From: Ophthalmolycus amberensis
Lineage: Eukaryota > Chordata > Actinopteri > Perciformes > Zoarcidae
Direction of reading: 5' to 3'
DNA: 64,000 nt
Assembly: GCA_024529925.1 (NCBI GenBank)
Contig: JAFEUB010001184.1
Coordinates: 23,795 to 87,794, forward strand
Part shown: positions 1 to 10,346 of the stretch, piece by piece
How positions within the stretch are numbered: the first letter of the stretch is position 1
How the letters are laid out: each line of letters begins with the position of its first letter
Position numbers and translations under genes: made by a program
Notes under the pieces: model-generated
What the model saw: only the letters and a program-made list of their open reading frames with translations
Told to the model about the DNA's origin: nothing
Database searches by the model: none

Positions 1-797
1 TTCCTTGTTTACTCGCCGCCATGTAGGATCTGTATGTACTCCAACATGGCGGACAGACCTCGTAACTAAGGAGATCGTGACGTCGGTGAGACCACTCTAT
101 TGGTTCTCAGTACTCCTGAGTGAGCTCCAACTTCAGGCCACCATGTATGGAGCTAAATCCAGGTCAAAAGTTTTGTTCACTTGAAAATAAAATGCGAACC
201 TGAAAGTTCAAAAATACAGCAATGTATTCAAAATAAAAATAAGTGAATGAAAAGTTTTTTTGGTTTGAATATAATTTAGATTCAGTTCTGGAATTTTTTC
301 AAATACATTTTTTTTTCAGTTTTCACGTTCATATATATTTTGATATTTGAGTTCTTATTTTTTTCAGTTTCAGATTTTATATTTTCAGATTAAAATCTTT
401 TTTTTGGGGGTTTCAAATCTTTTTTTCACGTTCAGGTTTTTTTTTTCAGTTCAGGTTTTTTTTTTTCAGTTCAGGTCGTTTTTTTCAGTTCAGACTTTTG
501 ACCTAGATCTAACGTGGGGGGCGTGGTATCAACTGAGAGGGGCGTGTCATCATGAGTGACAGCATAACAACGAGGGCTGAGGAGTTCCTCAACCACGTTG
601 CCTTCATGTAACGTGGGCACCGCGAGAATTATGATTCAACACTTTCTATACACCATATTCACGTGATTGAAAGTAAAAAAAATTACGCTAGTGCCAAAAT
701 TCTGTTCAGCAAGCTGTTTTAGCCTCTACTTGGGACAAATCACAGTAAAAGAGCAATAAACTATGCCATATTGGGCCGTTCAACTACCACACTTTAA
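1..797. other. Gene-free left flank, T-rich low complexity
   Basis: No convincing exon was seen. Positions 240-500 are a T-rich stretch in which short variants of TTTTTTCAGTTCAGG recur. A short open frame there (347-559) is made of phenylalanine codons and is not credible as a gene. The flank ends at the target site of the retroviral insertion at 802. Confidence 0.6.
98..146 (+). repeat. 49-bp direct repeat, copy 1 (copy 2 at 7169-7217)
   Basis: The 49 bases from TATTGGTTCTCAG to GGCCACCATGT recur in the same orientation at 7169-7217 with no difference that I can see. The flanks of the two copies differ. The pair brackets the region that holds the provirus and the HECT-like gene fragment. 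The repeat could be part of a dispersed fish repeat or the trace of a local duplication. Confidence 0.8.
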
Positions 798-801
798 TAT
801 C

Positions 802-1376
802 TGTTGTGGAATATTTCTATGAATACATGGGAGAAGAGTGTTATCATATTTATCAAATCAATGTCAAATGAAACAGAGTCTGGATGAATGATCAAAGTTA
901 TAATAGTCAATTTATTTCCGCTTGCAAGCGAAGAGAAACACGTCTCACAGACACTTCTGCGTCATCTATGAGAGGTGCTCTGAATAAGACAGTCAGATGC
1001 ATGGACATTTATACCGCTTCCTTTGATTAGGTCACTGTGACCTAATCAAAGAGTTAAGTCACAAGAAATACAGAGTCTGAATAAGCCTGTTTTACCATCA
1101 CACATCACAAATGCATACAGAGGGTCATGCTATTCAGCTGATGCTCATCAGGAAGTACCGTAATCTAGGCCTCTGTGTGTCGCCGTCTTTGAAGACAGAA
1201 ACAATGCACAGGAAAACAGATAACAAGATAACAAGATAACAAGACAACAAGATAACAAGCCACCTGGCTTTCGAAACTGAGAATCATCTACTGAAATGTG
1301 TTTGAGGCCTGCACAGTTAAAGACTTACATTCGTTTACCCCTAAAGCATAAGACTATGACATATTTTCCCATAACA
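802..1376 (-). repeat. LTR, left copy (3' LTR in the element's orientation)
   Basis: A 575-bp repeat matching 4257-4831. On the minus strand it runs from TGTTATGGG to CCACAACA. It contains a 31-bp perfect palindrome at 1021-1051 with a consensus oestrogen response element at its centre (1029-1043), and a short ATAACAAG tandem run near 1221-1260. Confidence 0.9.
1029..1043 (+). promoter_or_regulatory. Perfect consensus oestrogen response element in LTR
   Basis: AGGTCACTGTGACCT is two AGGTCA half-sites as an inverted repeat with a 3-bp spacer. This is the consensus oestrogen-receptor site, and its reverse complement is the classical vitellogenin-type element. It is the core of a 31-bp perfect palindrome (1021-1051). 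The same element is at 4484-4498 in the second LTR. Receptor binding is inferred, not shown. Confidence 0.65.
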
Positions 1377-3255
1377 TTCCACTCTTTGATTACATCGTAA
1401 TCACAAAATACCGTAAAAATGTAAAAATATGTTATAAGGACATTTCAATAACAACAGAAGTATTACCCCAAAAATATGATTTGAAAATACATCATGTGAG
1501 ATAACTGAAGAAAAAACTGTTCTTGTGAGATAAAGTCTCTGATATATGAGCAACACGTTGAGATGTTGGCAAGAAGAGAGTTGTTCTCCTCTTCGTTTCC
1601 CTCAAGGCCTGGAAGATGAGTTGCAGACAGTTAGCACAGAACACGCACGTGTCTGTCGGCTAACTGCCCGTTGTGATTTCCGTCCGTGAATCACTGCATC
1701 TCATCTTTGTTACTGTACATTACCAGGATCCTCTATATTTCTGAAGTCAGTGAATTGAGTGGCTTGCTGCCAGTCAGACATGTCCTTCACACCATTCCTG
1801 GGCTTCGTACCATGTGGAAACATGTGCAATCTCCACCTTTTACAACTCAGATTGTGTGGGAGACAGAGAAACAGACAGCAGCAGTACTTTTTGTCCAACA
1901 AACTCTTATTATACCATTATATCATTTCCACTTCTCTAAATCATACTTCCTCTAACCTTTCATCTCGTTCACGTAACCCATGTGCTGTGCAGTGAAGTGA
2001 ATCAGCCTGCATGTGACAGTCTAAACTTTTTTTTTTTTTTTTTTTTCCTTTTAGTTAACGTGACTTGCTGTAATTTTCTGAATCCTTCAATCTCATTCGT
2101 ATACATATGTGGGTGTGAGTGGTGTTTGTCTAGTTTCTAATGTGTGTATTAAATGTACAAGTTTGTCATCTGAAGAATCTAAAGTTAACTCACCCTCTGT
2201 GTTGTATTTATGTGAGCGTCGTTGGTCCATCTCCGTCTCATTCCGCAATCTGCTGCACCCTCCCCGATGGCCGATTGTCGAGCCCTCCCACCACTCCTTG
2301 TTCATGGAGCGTGAGCATCTATTCCTCAATGTTCAAGCTGCCACATTTATGGCACACAAAGTCTTCAGTTGGTGTGTGTCAAAGTCTCAAAGTCTCTTTC
2401 AGCTTCCTCTCATGCCCTGATACATTATCAGCTGGGCATGCTTGCATCTGTGCTGACGAAACTTCTCTGTTCTCCGTTGTTGAACTGATCCTCATGTTCA
2501 GCATGCTGCATGTCACACAACTCTCTTGTGTGATGTTCTCCAGGCTTATGGATGGCGGAAAGCCTTCTTACAAAGTTCAGTCAGGGCTGTCACCGCATGT
2601 TGATACGCTACGGCCAGTTTTCACCATTGTCGTATGCAACTCACTGCAGGTTTGAATGCCGCAGATATTTTCTGTAGTTGTGAGCATTGACATGGTACCT
2701 GTAGATTTTGACGAGTCTCGTTCGTCTTCTTCATTTTCGACGTGTTGAGTGGTGGGTGTCGTTCAAGTTGTTTGTGGCTGGGGAGCATACAGCAGGAAGC
2801 GGAATCCCCAGATCAGGACCAAGGACTGAAACTGAACAAAACAAACAAAACAAAACAGCTGCCGAAAGTTCAGCAGTAAATGTTAGACAACGTTGTCTCA
2901 TGTAGAGATACAATTCTTAGATCTCTGTGTTTCTGTGTGTGCGTGCCTCTGTGGGTGTGCGTGTGTGTGTGTGTGTGCGTGTGTGTCTCACCCCTGCATT
3001 CCTCTCTCTCTGCTCATATGCCTCTCTGTCTATTTTAAACAGTTACACCTATTTTCGTTTCCTCTTGGACATCAATTCATTTGTATCTGCTTTACCCCTT
3101 TCTCTGCTCCAAGCACGTTTTGAGTTAATCAAATTTTAATCTTAGGCTAAAACTGCCTCTTTCAGGGAATCCCAATTTTGTTCATTCTTCCAATTATTTG
3201 GCAGTCACATTTATTTATTATCGGAGGTAAGACCTTGGCATCGGGCTGCTCAGAC

Positions 3256-3528
3256 TCATTCTATGACTTTTATCATTCCCAAATGTTTCACTTTTATTTC
3301 TAAGTCTTTGACTCGGTCTTTCTTCGTACATTTAATCTGTTTCAATTTACCTTCTAAATCCCCTCTTAACCTTTTGAGCTTAGCGGCGCTCAATGAGTTG
3401 TTTTCAGGAAAACCAAAGTCCCTTGACCAGTACGTGAGGTATTTTAAACACCCGTTTCCATATTTCTGTTGCATCATATCAATTATTGGGCCCGAGGGCT
3501 CTGCGCTTTTACCATCTTTACCACCCAT
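3256..3528 (-). pseudogene. Gag-like N-terminal fragment of the provirus
   Basis: A 90-codon minus-strand frame begins with Met-Gly-Gly, a typical myristoylation context for a retroviral Gag. It lies downstream of the primer-binding-type sequence and about 730 nt of leader. The frame ends early and no protease or polymerase follows, so this is a remnant of a larger gene. Assignment to Gag rests on position and the N-terminal context, not on a database match. Confidence 0.55.
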
Positions 3529-3620
3529 CGTGGATACGTTAACGTTACCTTTACAATATAGTCGTCACCATACAGCGTATGTTTATTCTACCGAAGGAAA
3601 ACTTTTTGCAAAAAACCTCG

Positions 3621-3742
3621 TTTGAAACTCACGTTATGTTGGAAAATCACGAATACCTTATTTCAAACTTATTTGAAACTCACGTTATGTTGGAAAATCA
3701 CGAATACCTTATTTCAAATGTTATTTGAAGTTCACGTTAGTT
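3621..3742. repeat. 51-bp tandem duplication inside the provirus
   Basis: A unit starting TTTGAAACTCACGTTATG is present twice with 51-bp spacing (3621 and 3672). A degenerate partial third copy starts near 3724. It lies in the leader of the element, between the primer-binding-type sequence and the gag-like frame. Confidence 0.75.
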
Positions 3743-4256
3743 ATTTATCACGATTCTTATTCTATCAGTATAGAATTCACGTATTTGATCATTTTAACCA
3801 CGGTCTTACAACAAACCAATATCTTGTACGTAAAAGCGTGTAAATAGTGATATGCCAGAAAATGAAAAGGGAGTTTACATGAACCACATTCGTAAAACAA
3901 AACCACAAAACTGTCAAAAACAGCTGTGTTACCCAAATAAAAATAAAAACAATTGTTTTACCCAAATAAAAATGACTACTTGACCCTTCATCTGTGTAAT
4001 CATATGACCTTAGTATAATTTTATCATTACTTTTACAATTGGAATTTTAACTTTCTTACCCGTTTGTAGAAATTAATTCTTTTTCGTTGGATTTCGCGTG
4101 CCGTCTATCAGAAACTCCCTCGGGTCTGCCGGTTCTCTCTCTCTCGTCTAATGAGGTATAAGACAGTTTGTGGATGTCTGGGAGAGGCCTTCTCCTCCGG
4201 TCAGTCCCTCTGGAGCTCTGATAGACAGTCAGCGAATCCTGTTCGTGACGCCAAAT

Positions 4257-4831
4257 TGTTGTGGAATATTTCTATGAATACATGGGAGAAGAGTGTTATC
4301 ATATTTATCAAATCAATGTCAAATGAAACAGAGTCTGGATGAATGATCAAAGTTATAATAGTCAATTTATTTCCGCTTGCAAGCGAAGAGAAACACGTCT
4401 CACAGACACTTCTGCGTCATCTATGAGAGGTGCTCTGAATAAGACAGTCAGATGCATGGACATTTATACCGCTTCCTTTGATTAGGTCACTGTGACCTAA
4501 TCAAAGAGTTAAGTCACAAGAAATACAGAGTCTGAATAAGCCTGTTTTACCATCACACATCACAAATGCATACAGAGGGTCATGCTATTCAGCTGATGCT
4601 CATCAGGAAGTACCGTAATCTAGGCCTCTGTGTGTCGCCGTCTTTGAAGACAGAAACAATGCACAGGAAAACAGATAACAAGATAACAAGATAACAAGAC
4701 AACAAGATAACAAGCCACCTGGCTTTCGAAACTGAGAATCATCTACTGAAATGTGTTTGAGGCCTGCACAGTTAAAGACTTACATTCGTTTACCCCTAAA
4801 GCATAAGACTATGACATATTTTCCCATAACA
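4257..4831 (-). repeat. LTR, right copy (5' LTR in the element's orientation)
   Basis: The same 575-bp sequence as 802-1376. The palindrome is at 4476-4506 and the oestrogen-response-element-like core at 4484-4498. Followed by the target duplication TATC at 4832-4835. This is the promoter-bearing LTR for the provirus. It sits 56 bp upstream of the ATG of the HECT-like fragment but faces the other way. Confidence 0.9.
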
Positions 4832-4887
4832 TATCTGATGTTTCGCACTTCCACACACCACTGTGAACACAGCGTAGTATCCTTGTG

Positions 4888-5504
4888 ATGGCGTCCGCTC
4901 CACCTGGACCGCCTGCTGGCGCCAGCGCGCAGGTAAGAAATCGAATAAATTTTTTTATAGACACTAGAAATTATCCTAAATATTATAATGATGATTGTAA
5001 GATAGCGTCATACATAAAGGGAGAAGATTTATTTAAGTGGGGATTTCGCCAAAGCTAGAAATTAAGCAACTAGCTTAATGCTGTTAGCTTGTGTTTGTGA
5101 ATTGTTCCCTCCTTACAGTGACCAGCTCAAGTCCTTCAATGTGTGTTGTCTTTCGTAACAGAATGTCGACTATAATTCGACAGTGGCTGCAGCTGCACAG
5201 AGCCTTATAAATGTGCTCGCACAGAACCTCTCTCAGGGACAGCAAGAGCAAGGAAGAACGCAGCAAGAGCCATCGTCTTCTGTAGAACAGAACATGGCCA
5301 GGTTTTAGTTTTTATGGAATTTCATTTTTCATGTTAATTTAATGGTAGTTTGACAAGTTCATATGTATATTCATCATATTTTAATCAAATTGTTTAAGTA
5401 AATGTCCTGCATTCAAAACCTTAATTATGTCAAAGCACAAAAGTATTAGCATCAAAATATAGCAAAAGTATAATTAGTCATTTTGAAGAATGGCCCATTT
5501 CAGT

Positions 5505-5545
<41 letters not shown>

Positions 5546-6484
5546 TATATCATGTTATTGGACTATAATTATTGATGCATTAATGTTGATCACTTTAATG
5601 TTGTGGCTGTTGAAGGTGGAGCTAATTTTAGTAATGTGTATTAATAATCTAAATCTGCAAAGTAACCAGTAACTAAAGCTCTCAGTGAATGTTGTGGAGT
5701 AAAACGTACAAGATTTCCCTCTGAAATAGTTGAGTAGAAGTATAAAGTACCATGGAATGCAAATACTGAAGTAAAGTACAAGTACTTTTAAATAGTACTT
5801 AAGTGAAGTTAGTAAATGAAATTAGTTACACTCCACAACTGCATAGACATTATACATAGAAATGAGAATTTTTTTTTCCTAAACCTCTAGTTCTTAATGA
5901 GAACTTTTACAAAGGCCAATCTATATCTCCATTCTATGTAAAAAGACTTAATGTTAACACAGAATGCCATTTATAACCATTGTGCTTGGCCGAAATAGTC
6001 GAATATCTCCAAACCTCAGGAAATCACACACATTTGATTACATTTGTTTTGGATCAGCTGTTCTTCTGTGACCGAGAGTACCTCTGTTTATTTCACTTCT
6101 TTAAATCTAAAGACCTGCATTGCAGTAAAAAAGGAAAACTACATTTTAAACTGTCACATAACTTTATTTTTTTCTTCTCTTTGCTTCATAGCTGAAGATC
6201 ATGAAGAGGACGAAGATGGCCCACGGTCCATCACACCTGCAAGGTTTCTGCAGTGGATCACGGGCCAAGGTCACATCCCACTTCTCCCATCCGAGAAGAA
6301 GGATTTTGCTGTGATGCTCAGATTTAACCACGACTGCAGTGCAGACTTTGGGCATCACAGCATCTGTTACCCTGTCGTCTCAGAGACAATTGCAGTACCC
6401 GTACGACATATGAGGTCATATGTCGAGTTCAAAAAGCTAATGATGGAGGCTTTTCATCTCGGGCAGGAATTTCACAATGTGTAG
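4888..6484 (+). pseudogene. Fragment of a fish HECT-like (G2E3-like) multicopy gene
   Basis: Three exon-like blocks are visible. Exon 1 (4888-4932) starts with ATG, encodes 15 residues (MASAPPGPPAGASAQ) and ends at CAG|GTAAGA. Exon 2 (5162-5301) follows TTTCGTAACAG, encodes a Gln/Ser-rich stretch and ends at CCAG|GTTTTA. A last exon (6192-6484) follows GCTTCATAG and encodes about 97 residues with ITPARFLQWITGQGHIP and a tail of the type I recall from fish G2/M-phase-specific E3 ligase-like proteins, which end in a HECT C-lobe-like segment. The family call is from memory. The exons do not join cleanly: exon 2 leaves two bases and the last exon needs one, so the predicted join gives an immediate stop. 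At least one internal exon is missing, which makes a decayed or deleted copy likely. Poly(A) signal candidate: AATAAA at 6881-6886. The provirus sits directly upstream of the ATG. Confidence 0.5.
5513..5542. repeat. (TA)n microsatellite
   Basis: A run of about 15 TA dinucleotides in the interval between exon 2 and the last exon of the HECT-like fragment. Confidence 0.9.
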
Positions 6485-6486
6485 AC

Positions 6487-8030
6487 AATTGTCTCTCTCT
6501 ACCCTCCATTTTTTTTTTTTTTTGCCTCCGTTCATGTTTAGCAAAAACTGCTGTTTTAATACTCTCATGTTCTGAGAAAAGAAAAGTATTTAATTGTAAT
6601 ATTTTAAAATACTTGTTTTGAAAAATGAGTTCCGTACACACAAAAATTGTGTTGAATGTTTATAAAAGAGAACAAAATGTTAAGGTTTGGAATTTAAAAA
6701 AGATTTTATACGATTTATTCTTCTTTTTTTTTTTACTTGTGGCTTCACTGTTGCCAGTCACAACAAATACACATTTAAAACACATTCATTGTATACTTGT
6801 TGGTGTTAAAGTGGTAAAACCCTTGAAACACAACGTTTGCATTTATGGTACATGAGTTAGTACATAGTTCAATACAGCTAAATAAATGTCTCGGCCGTAG
6901 GACTCAGATGGTCTAGCAACATCAATAGCGGCCCTAAGGCGTGCCATATCCTCCTCACATAGGTAGTTTTGCTGATCCCTACATCTTCAAGTGTGTAAGC
7001 TGTATTTCTTTTCAAATCTCTACTGAGATATCTTCTAACATTTTAGTCCCTGATTCTGCATTGGAATCAGTTTCAAATCTGTTGTCTATTGTTTCAGAAG
7101 CTGTCTTGGGGTCTTAAAGTAGAATGTGCCTTTTGGAGTAGATGTACAGTGCTAACTGTATTTCTTTGTATTGGTTCTCAGTACTCCTGAGTGAGCTCCA
7201 ACTTCAGGCCACCATGTGGCAAAGATTTGCACCAAGAAGACTCATTGCACTCGAATTGACCATTCATCAAATGCTAATGGTGTGCATACATTTAAGTTGA
7301 TAGTTGTATCTTCATGGAGCCTTTGTATTCTTACATAGTCTAGACCAATGAAACCTCATCAAAAAGTAGGCGGAGTTCATGTGACTTGGCTGCATTCAGT
7401 ATTTAAGATGGTCAAATTTGAGCAGGAAGCACCACTGTAGGTTTATTTTCCTTTTACATAAACAGTACAGTTGTATAGTTACACATGAATGAATGCCTGA
7501 GAGGTATGTATTTTCAAGTACATTTTTTGCATCTTGCAATAAATATTGATATGTTCTTGATCACTTTGTGTTGTGTCTATTTGCCTTTTCTGTTGAGAAG
7601 AACTGAGACTTTTGTAGGTTTTGAGGCACTGATGGCCGAACAATATCATTTATAAATGCTTTGTACGGCACAGATGGTCGTCACATTAGATGAGGTCACA
7701 CAAAATACTTTTCTAACAACTAGTAAATGCTTTCTAACTACCTGAATTCATCATGAATTGCTGTGTTAATAAATTATTATAGAATAGTGGTTGAAAAAAT
7801 GTTCTGAGACTTGCGAGTCTTGGGATGCTGTTGGAACCAGGTATTGCCAGCCGTATAATGCCATCTGTAAATGCTTTGGAAGGCACAGATAATCTTCACT
7901 TTAGATCAGGTCATACAAAATACTTAAGTAACGACCAGTAACTAAATTAATCATGAATTCCAGTATTAATACATGTTCATAAAACATCTATTAACCCCCT
8001 AACCATTAGTGCATATCTAAATCATGATAT
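6487..8030. other. Intergenic, AT-rich, diverged duplication
   Basis: No coding exon seen. Two related stretches of about 190 bp (around 7600-7790 and 7802-7985) share an ordered set of motifs (CTGAGACTT, AATGCTTTG, GGCACAGAT, AGGTCA.ACAAAATACTT), so they look like an old tandem duplication. The second copy of the 49-bp direct repeat is at 7169-7217. Confidence 0.5.
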
Positions 8031-8038
8031 GTATATAT

Positions 8039-8567
8039 TAGTGCTGGGCAACGATTCAAATATTTAATCGCGATTAATCGCATGGATTTTTTGCGATTAA
8101 TCGCATTGTTATGGCAAAGTTCAATAATGAATTCAAAAATAGTGTATTGGGCACTTTTATTTTAAAAGTACTGCTATATGAACAAAAGGGCAATAACATT
8201 TGGTTCACGAGATGCAGGTAGCATGTTTTATACTTAATGTGAATATAATTCATACTTTGTTGGCATCTTATTCTGAAAACCGGATGTTCGTCTGAAGAAA
8301 CCGGATGTTGTCTCACGTTAATCTTTCCGCTAGCTTTCAAAGTCCTTCGCTCGCTCCCGATCTGTGCCGTTTAAATGCGTTTACGGTGAATGTCAGCATA
8401 TAGGTGCACTAACATGTAAGTGTCTGCTGAGTTGACCACGGAGATCTGAGTGTCTGCTGACTTTACCGCAGCGTGTCCACTAGTCTCCAGGGAGAGCAAC
8501 AGCTGGTGCAGCTTCTCTCGTTATTTTTTTTCTCATCTCAAAAGGCTCAAGGACATACACAAACACG

Positions 8568-8624
<57 letters not shown>

Positions 8625-8820
8625 ACTATAGGATGTTTGCTGGCTTTTATCCCACTGTTCTTGTCATCCTCTTGTTGTTATGTATATGTATTGTCTGTTG
8701 TCTCTCAAAAAAAATAATTATAATACATTTGAAAAATGCATTAACGCGCGATAACATAATTGTCGGCGTTAATTAATGATGCGTTAACGCAAAATTAACG
8801 CGTTAACTTGCCCAGCACTA
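8039..8820. mobile_element. Non-autonomous hAT-type DNA transposon
   Basis: A 782-bp element with perfect 13-bp terminal inverted repeats TAGTGCTGGGCAA / TTGCCCAGCACTA. It is flanked by an 8-bp target duplication with one mismatch (GTATATAT 8031-8038, GTATAAAT 8821-8828). An 8-bp duplication is the hAT signature. Sub-terminal regions are rich in GCGATTAATCGC and GCGTTAACGC palindromes. There is no transposase frame. A (CA)n tract has expanded inside it. Confidence 0.85.
8570..8622. repeat. (CA)n microsatellite inside the hAT-type element
   Basis: About 26 CA repeats preceding GACTATAGGATG. It gives a chance poly-Thr/His reading frame, which is not a gene. Confidence 0.95.
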
Positions 8821-8828
8821 GTATAAAT

Positions 8829-10346
8829 GCATGCATAAATGTACATCTAAATAATTCCTTAATTATTAACTTACACTTTATAAATTATCTTATGAAGCAC
8901 TAGCAACTTGTAAATAATTGATTTGTAATTGATACAAAACTTAATTTAGAAATGGGGAATACATCATTTATAAAGTATGAAAATAAAACAATTAATCACA
9001 TTATAGATGAGCTTATTAATCAAGAATAAAACGTTGATAGATGTGTTTAATAATTACATACTAATGTTTGTTAATGTAGGAACAATACTTTATTAATAAT
9101 GTAATAAATGTTTAGGATAAAAGGTCCGTGCACAAAGTATAATTAATTTTCTGTTGTTCACGTTGTATAATGAACAATGCCAGTTTAGGGTTATTGCCTA
9201 ATCTCATTTGTAGCTTCTCCATTGGTAACTACGCCAACAAAAAGCATGATCACCTGTCAGTGTTTTACTATTATATATGGATGTTACAAATGTTTTTGGA
9301 TCATTATTCCAGCTGCAGATGTTTAAGGTGGAGCTAATTTTAACTGCTTTGTACTCTGTTGTTCAGTTTGGGTAGTTCGGAAGGGTTTGAAAAATGATAT
9401 TGTGCAAAGTAACTCTAACTAAAGCTGCCAGACAAATATAGTGGAGTAAAAAGTACAATATTTCCCTCTGAGATGTAGTGGAGTGGAAGTACAATAAAAT
9501 GGAAACACTCAAGTAAAGTAACTTTAATTTGTACATAATTACAGTGCTTAATAAAATATAATAAAATATACTTCCACCACTGATCATAATATTTACTAGC
9601 AGCTTATCAAAACCATACAATGTACTGTTTTTTTAAAGAGGTGGAATAATATAGAGCAGGATTGAGTTCAGTCTATTGGTCCGGCCCTCCACAACAGTCC
9701 TTGTTGTGGAATTTAACAGTCCTTGTTTCTCATGTGGCCCCTTGGGAAATATATTTGCCCAGCCCTGTTCTCGAGGCACTCTGCTTGCGTGTTGCTGACG
9801 TCAGAGCCGTCATTCCTGTGTAACAAATGATCTGAACGCTGATTGGCTTGTTTATGGAAAGTCAACACCCTCTTCTGGCAGGTTCCCGCCTATAAGTTAG
9901 TGCGGCACCAGCCACTGGTGGCAGGAGGGGGATCAGCTATGTTGCTTTTTAAAATTGTAGACTTAAAATGCCGTTTGCGAAGGAAAAGTAACAGTCAGGT
10001 GGATGGACGCTATGGATGGACGCTATTTCACTCATTATACTATGGAGTGAACTCCAACGTATGTTTGTGTCAATGGTAAAGCATAATGGACTAGTCCATC
10101 TTTGGCCCAACCCTCAATTGCCGGAGTTCCGTGACACACGAGAAAAATTATGTAACTTTTGCCGGTTCCGGGTTTCTGTTACCTTCAAAAGCACAGAGAC
10201 AAAAAGGAAGGTACAGCAGTGAGCCGCGTGTAAGAAGGACATTCTCGGTTTAATAAATGGCTCGGTTTCTTTAGTAGAGGTGAAAAGACAGCAGCACTGT
10301 GCCGGAACTAACAGTTCTTTCTCCGTTACACTCAGTACAGTGAGGA
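8829..10346. other. Intergenic and putative noct promoter region
   Basis: 8829-9650 is AT-rich and featureless apart from short repeats. 9660-9770 looks like a repeat remnant (GGCCCTCCACAACAGTCC and TTGCCCAGCCCTG). From about 9780 GC content rises towards the first noct exon, and a full CRE lies at 9796-9803. I could not fix a transcription start. A TATA-type box is not obvious. Confidence 0.45.
9796..9803. promoter_or_regulatory. Consensus cAMP response element upstream of noct
   Basis: The palindrome TGACGTCA lies about 540 bp upstream of the predicted noct start codon. CREB control of nocturnin through a CRE has been reported in Xenopus retina, so the site fits known biology. Whether it lies in the active promoter here is inference. 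Confidence 0.45.

Larger units (their letters stand above)
802..4831 (-). mobile_element. Endogenous retrovirus, internally deleted, two identical LTRs
   Basis: Two direct repeats of 575 bp (802-1376 and 4257-4831) start with TGTTGTGG and end with CATAACA on the plus strand. They are flanked by a 4-bp target duplication TATC (798-801 and 4832-4835). The coding direction is minus. Next to the right-hand LTR, the minus strand has a TGG-starting primer-binding-type sequence three bases in (TGGCGTCACGAAC, complement of about 4241-4253). Next to the left-hand LTR it has a purine tract (AAAGAGTGGAA, about 1377-1387). A gag-like start lies at 3528-3256. The internal part is only 2.88 kb, so pol and most other coding capacity is missing. 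A 4-bp duplication and TG..CA ends are typical of retroviral integration. The LTRs look identical base for base, so the insertion should be recent. Confidence 0.9.

Noticed and set aside
1221..1260. Repeated ATAACAAG words as a possible CRISPR-like array
   Set aside because: Short direct tandem repeat without spacers, inside a retroviral LTR of a vertebrate genome.
1686..2655. Several short open frames within the provirus
   Set aside because: None shows a retroviral enzyme or envelope motif that I can identify; the region is decayed or non-coding.
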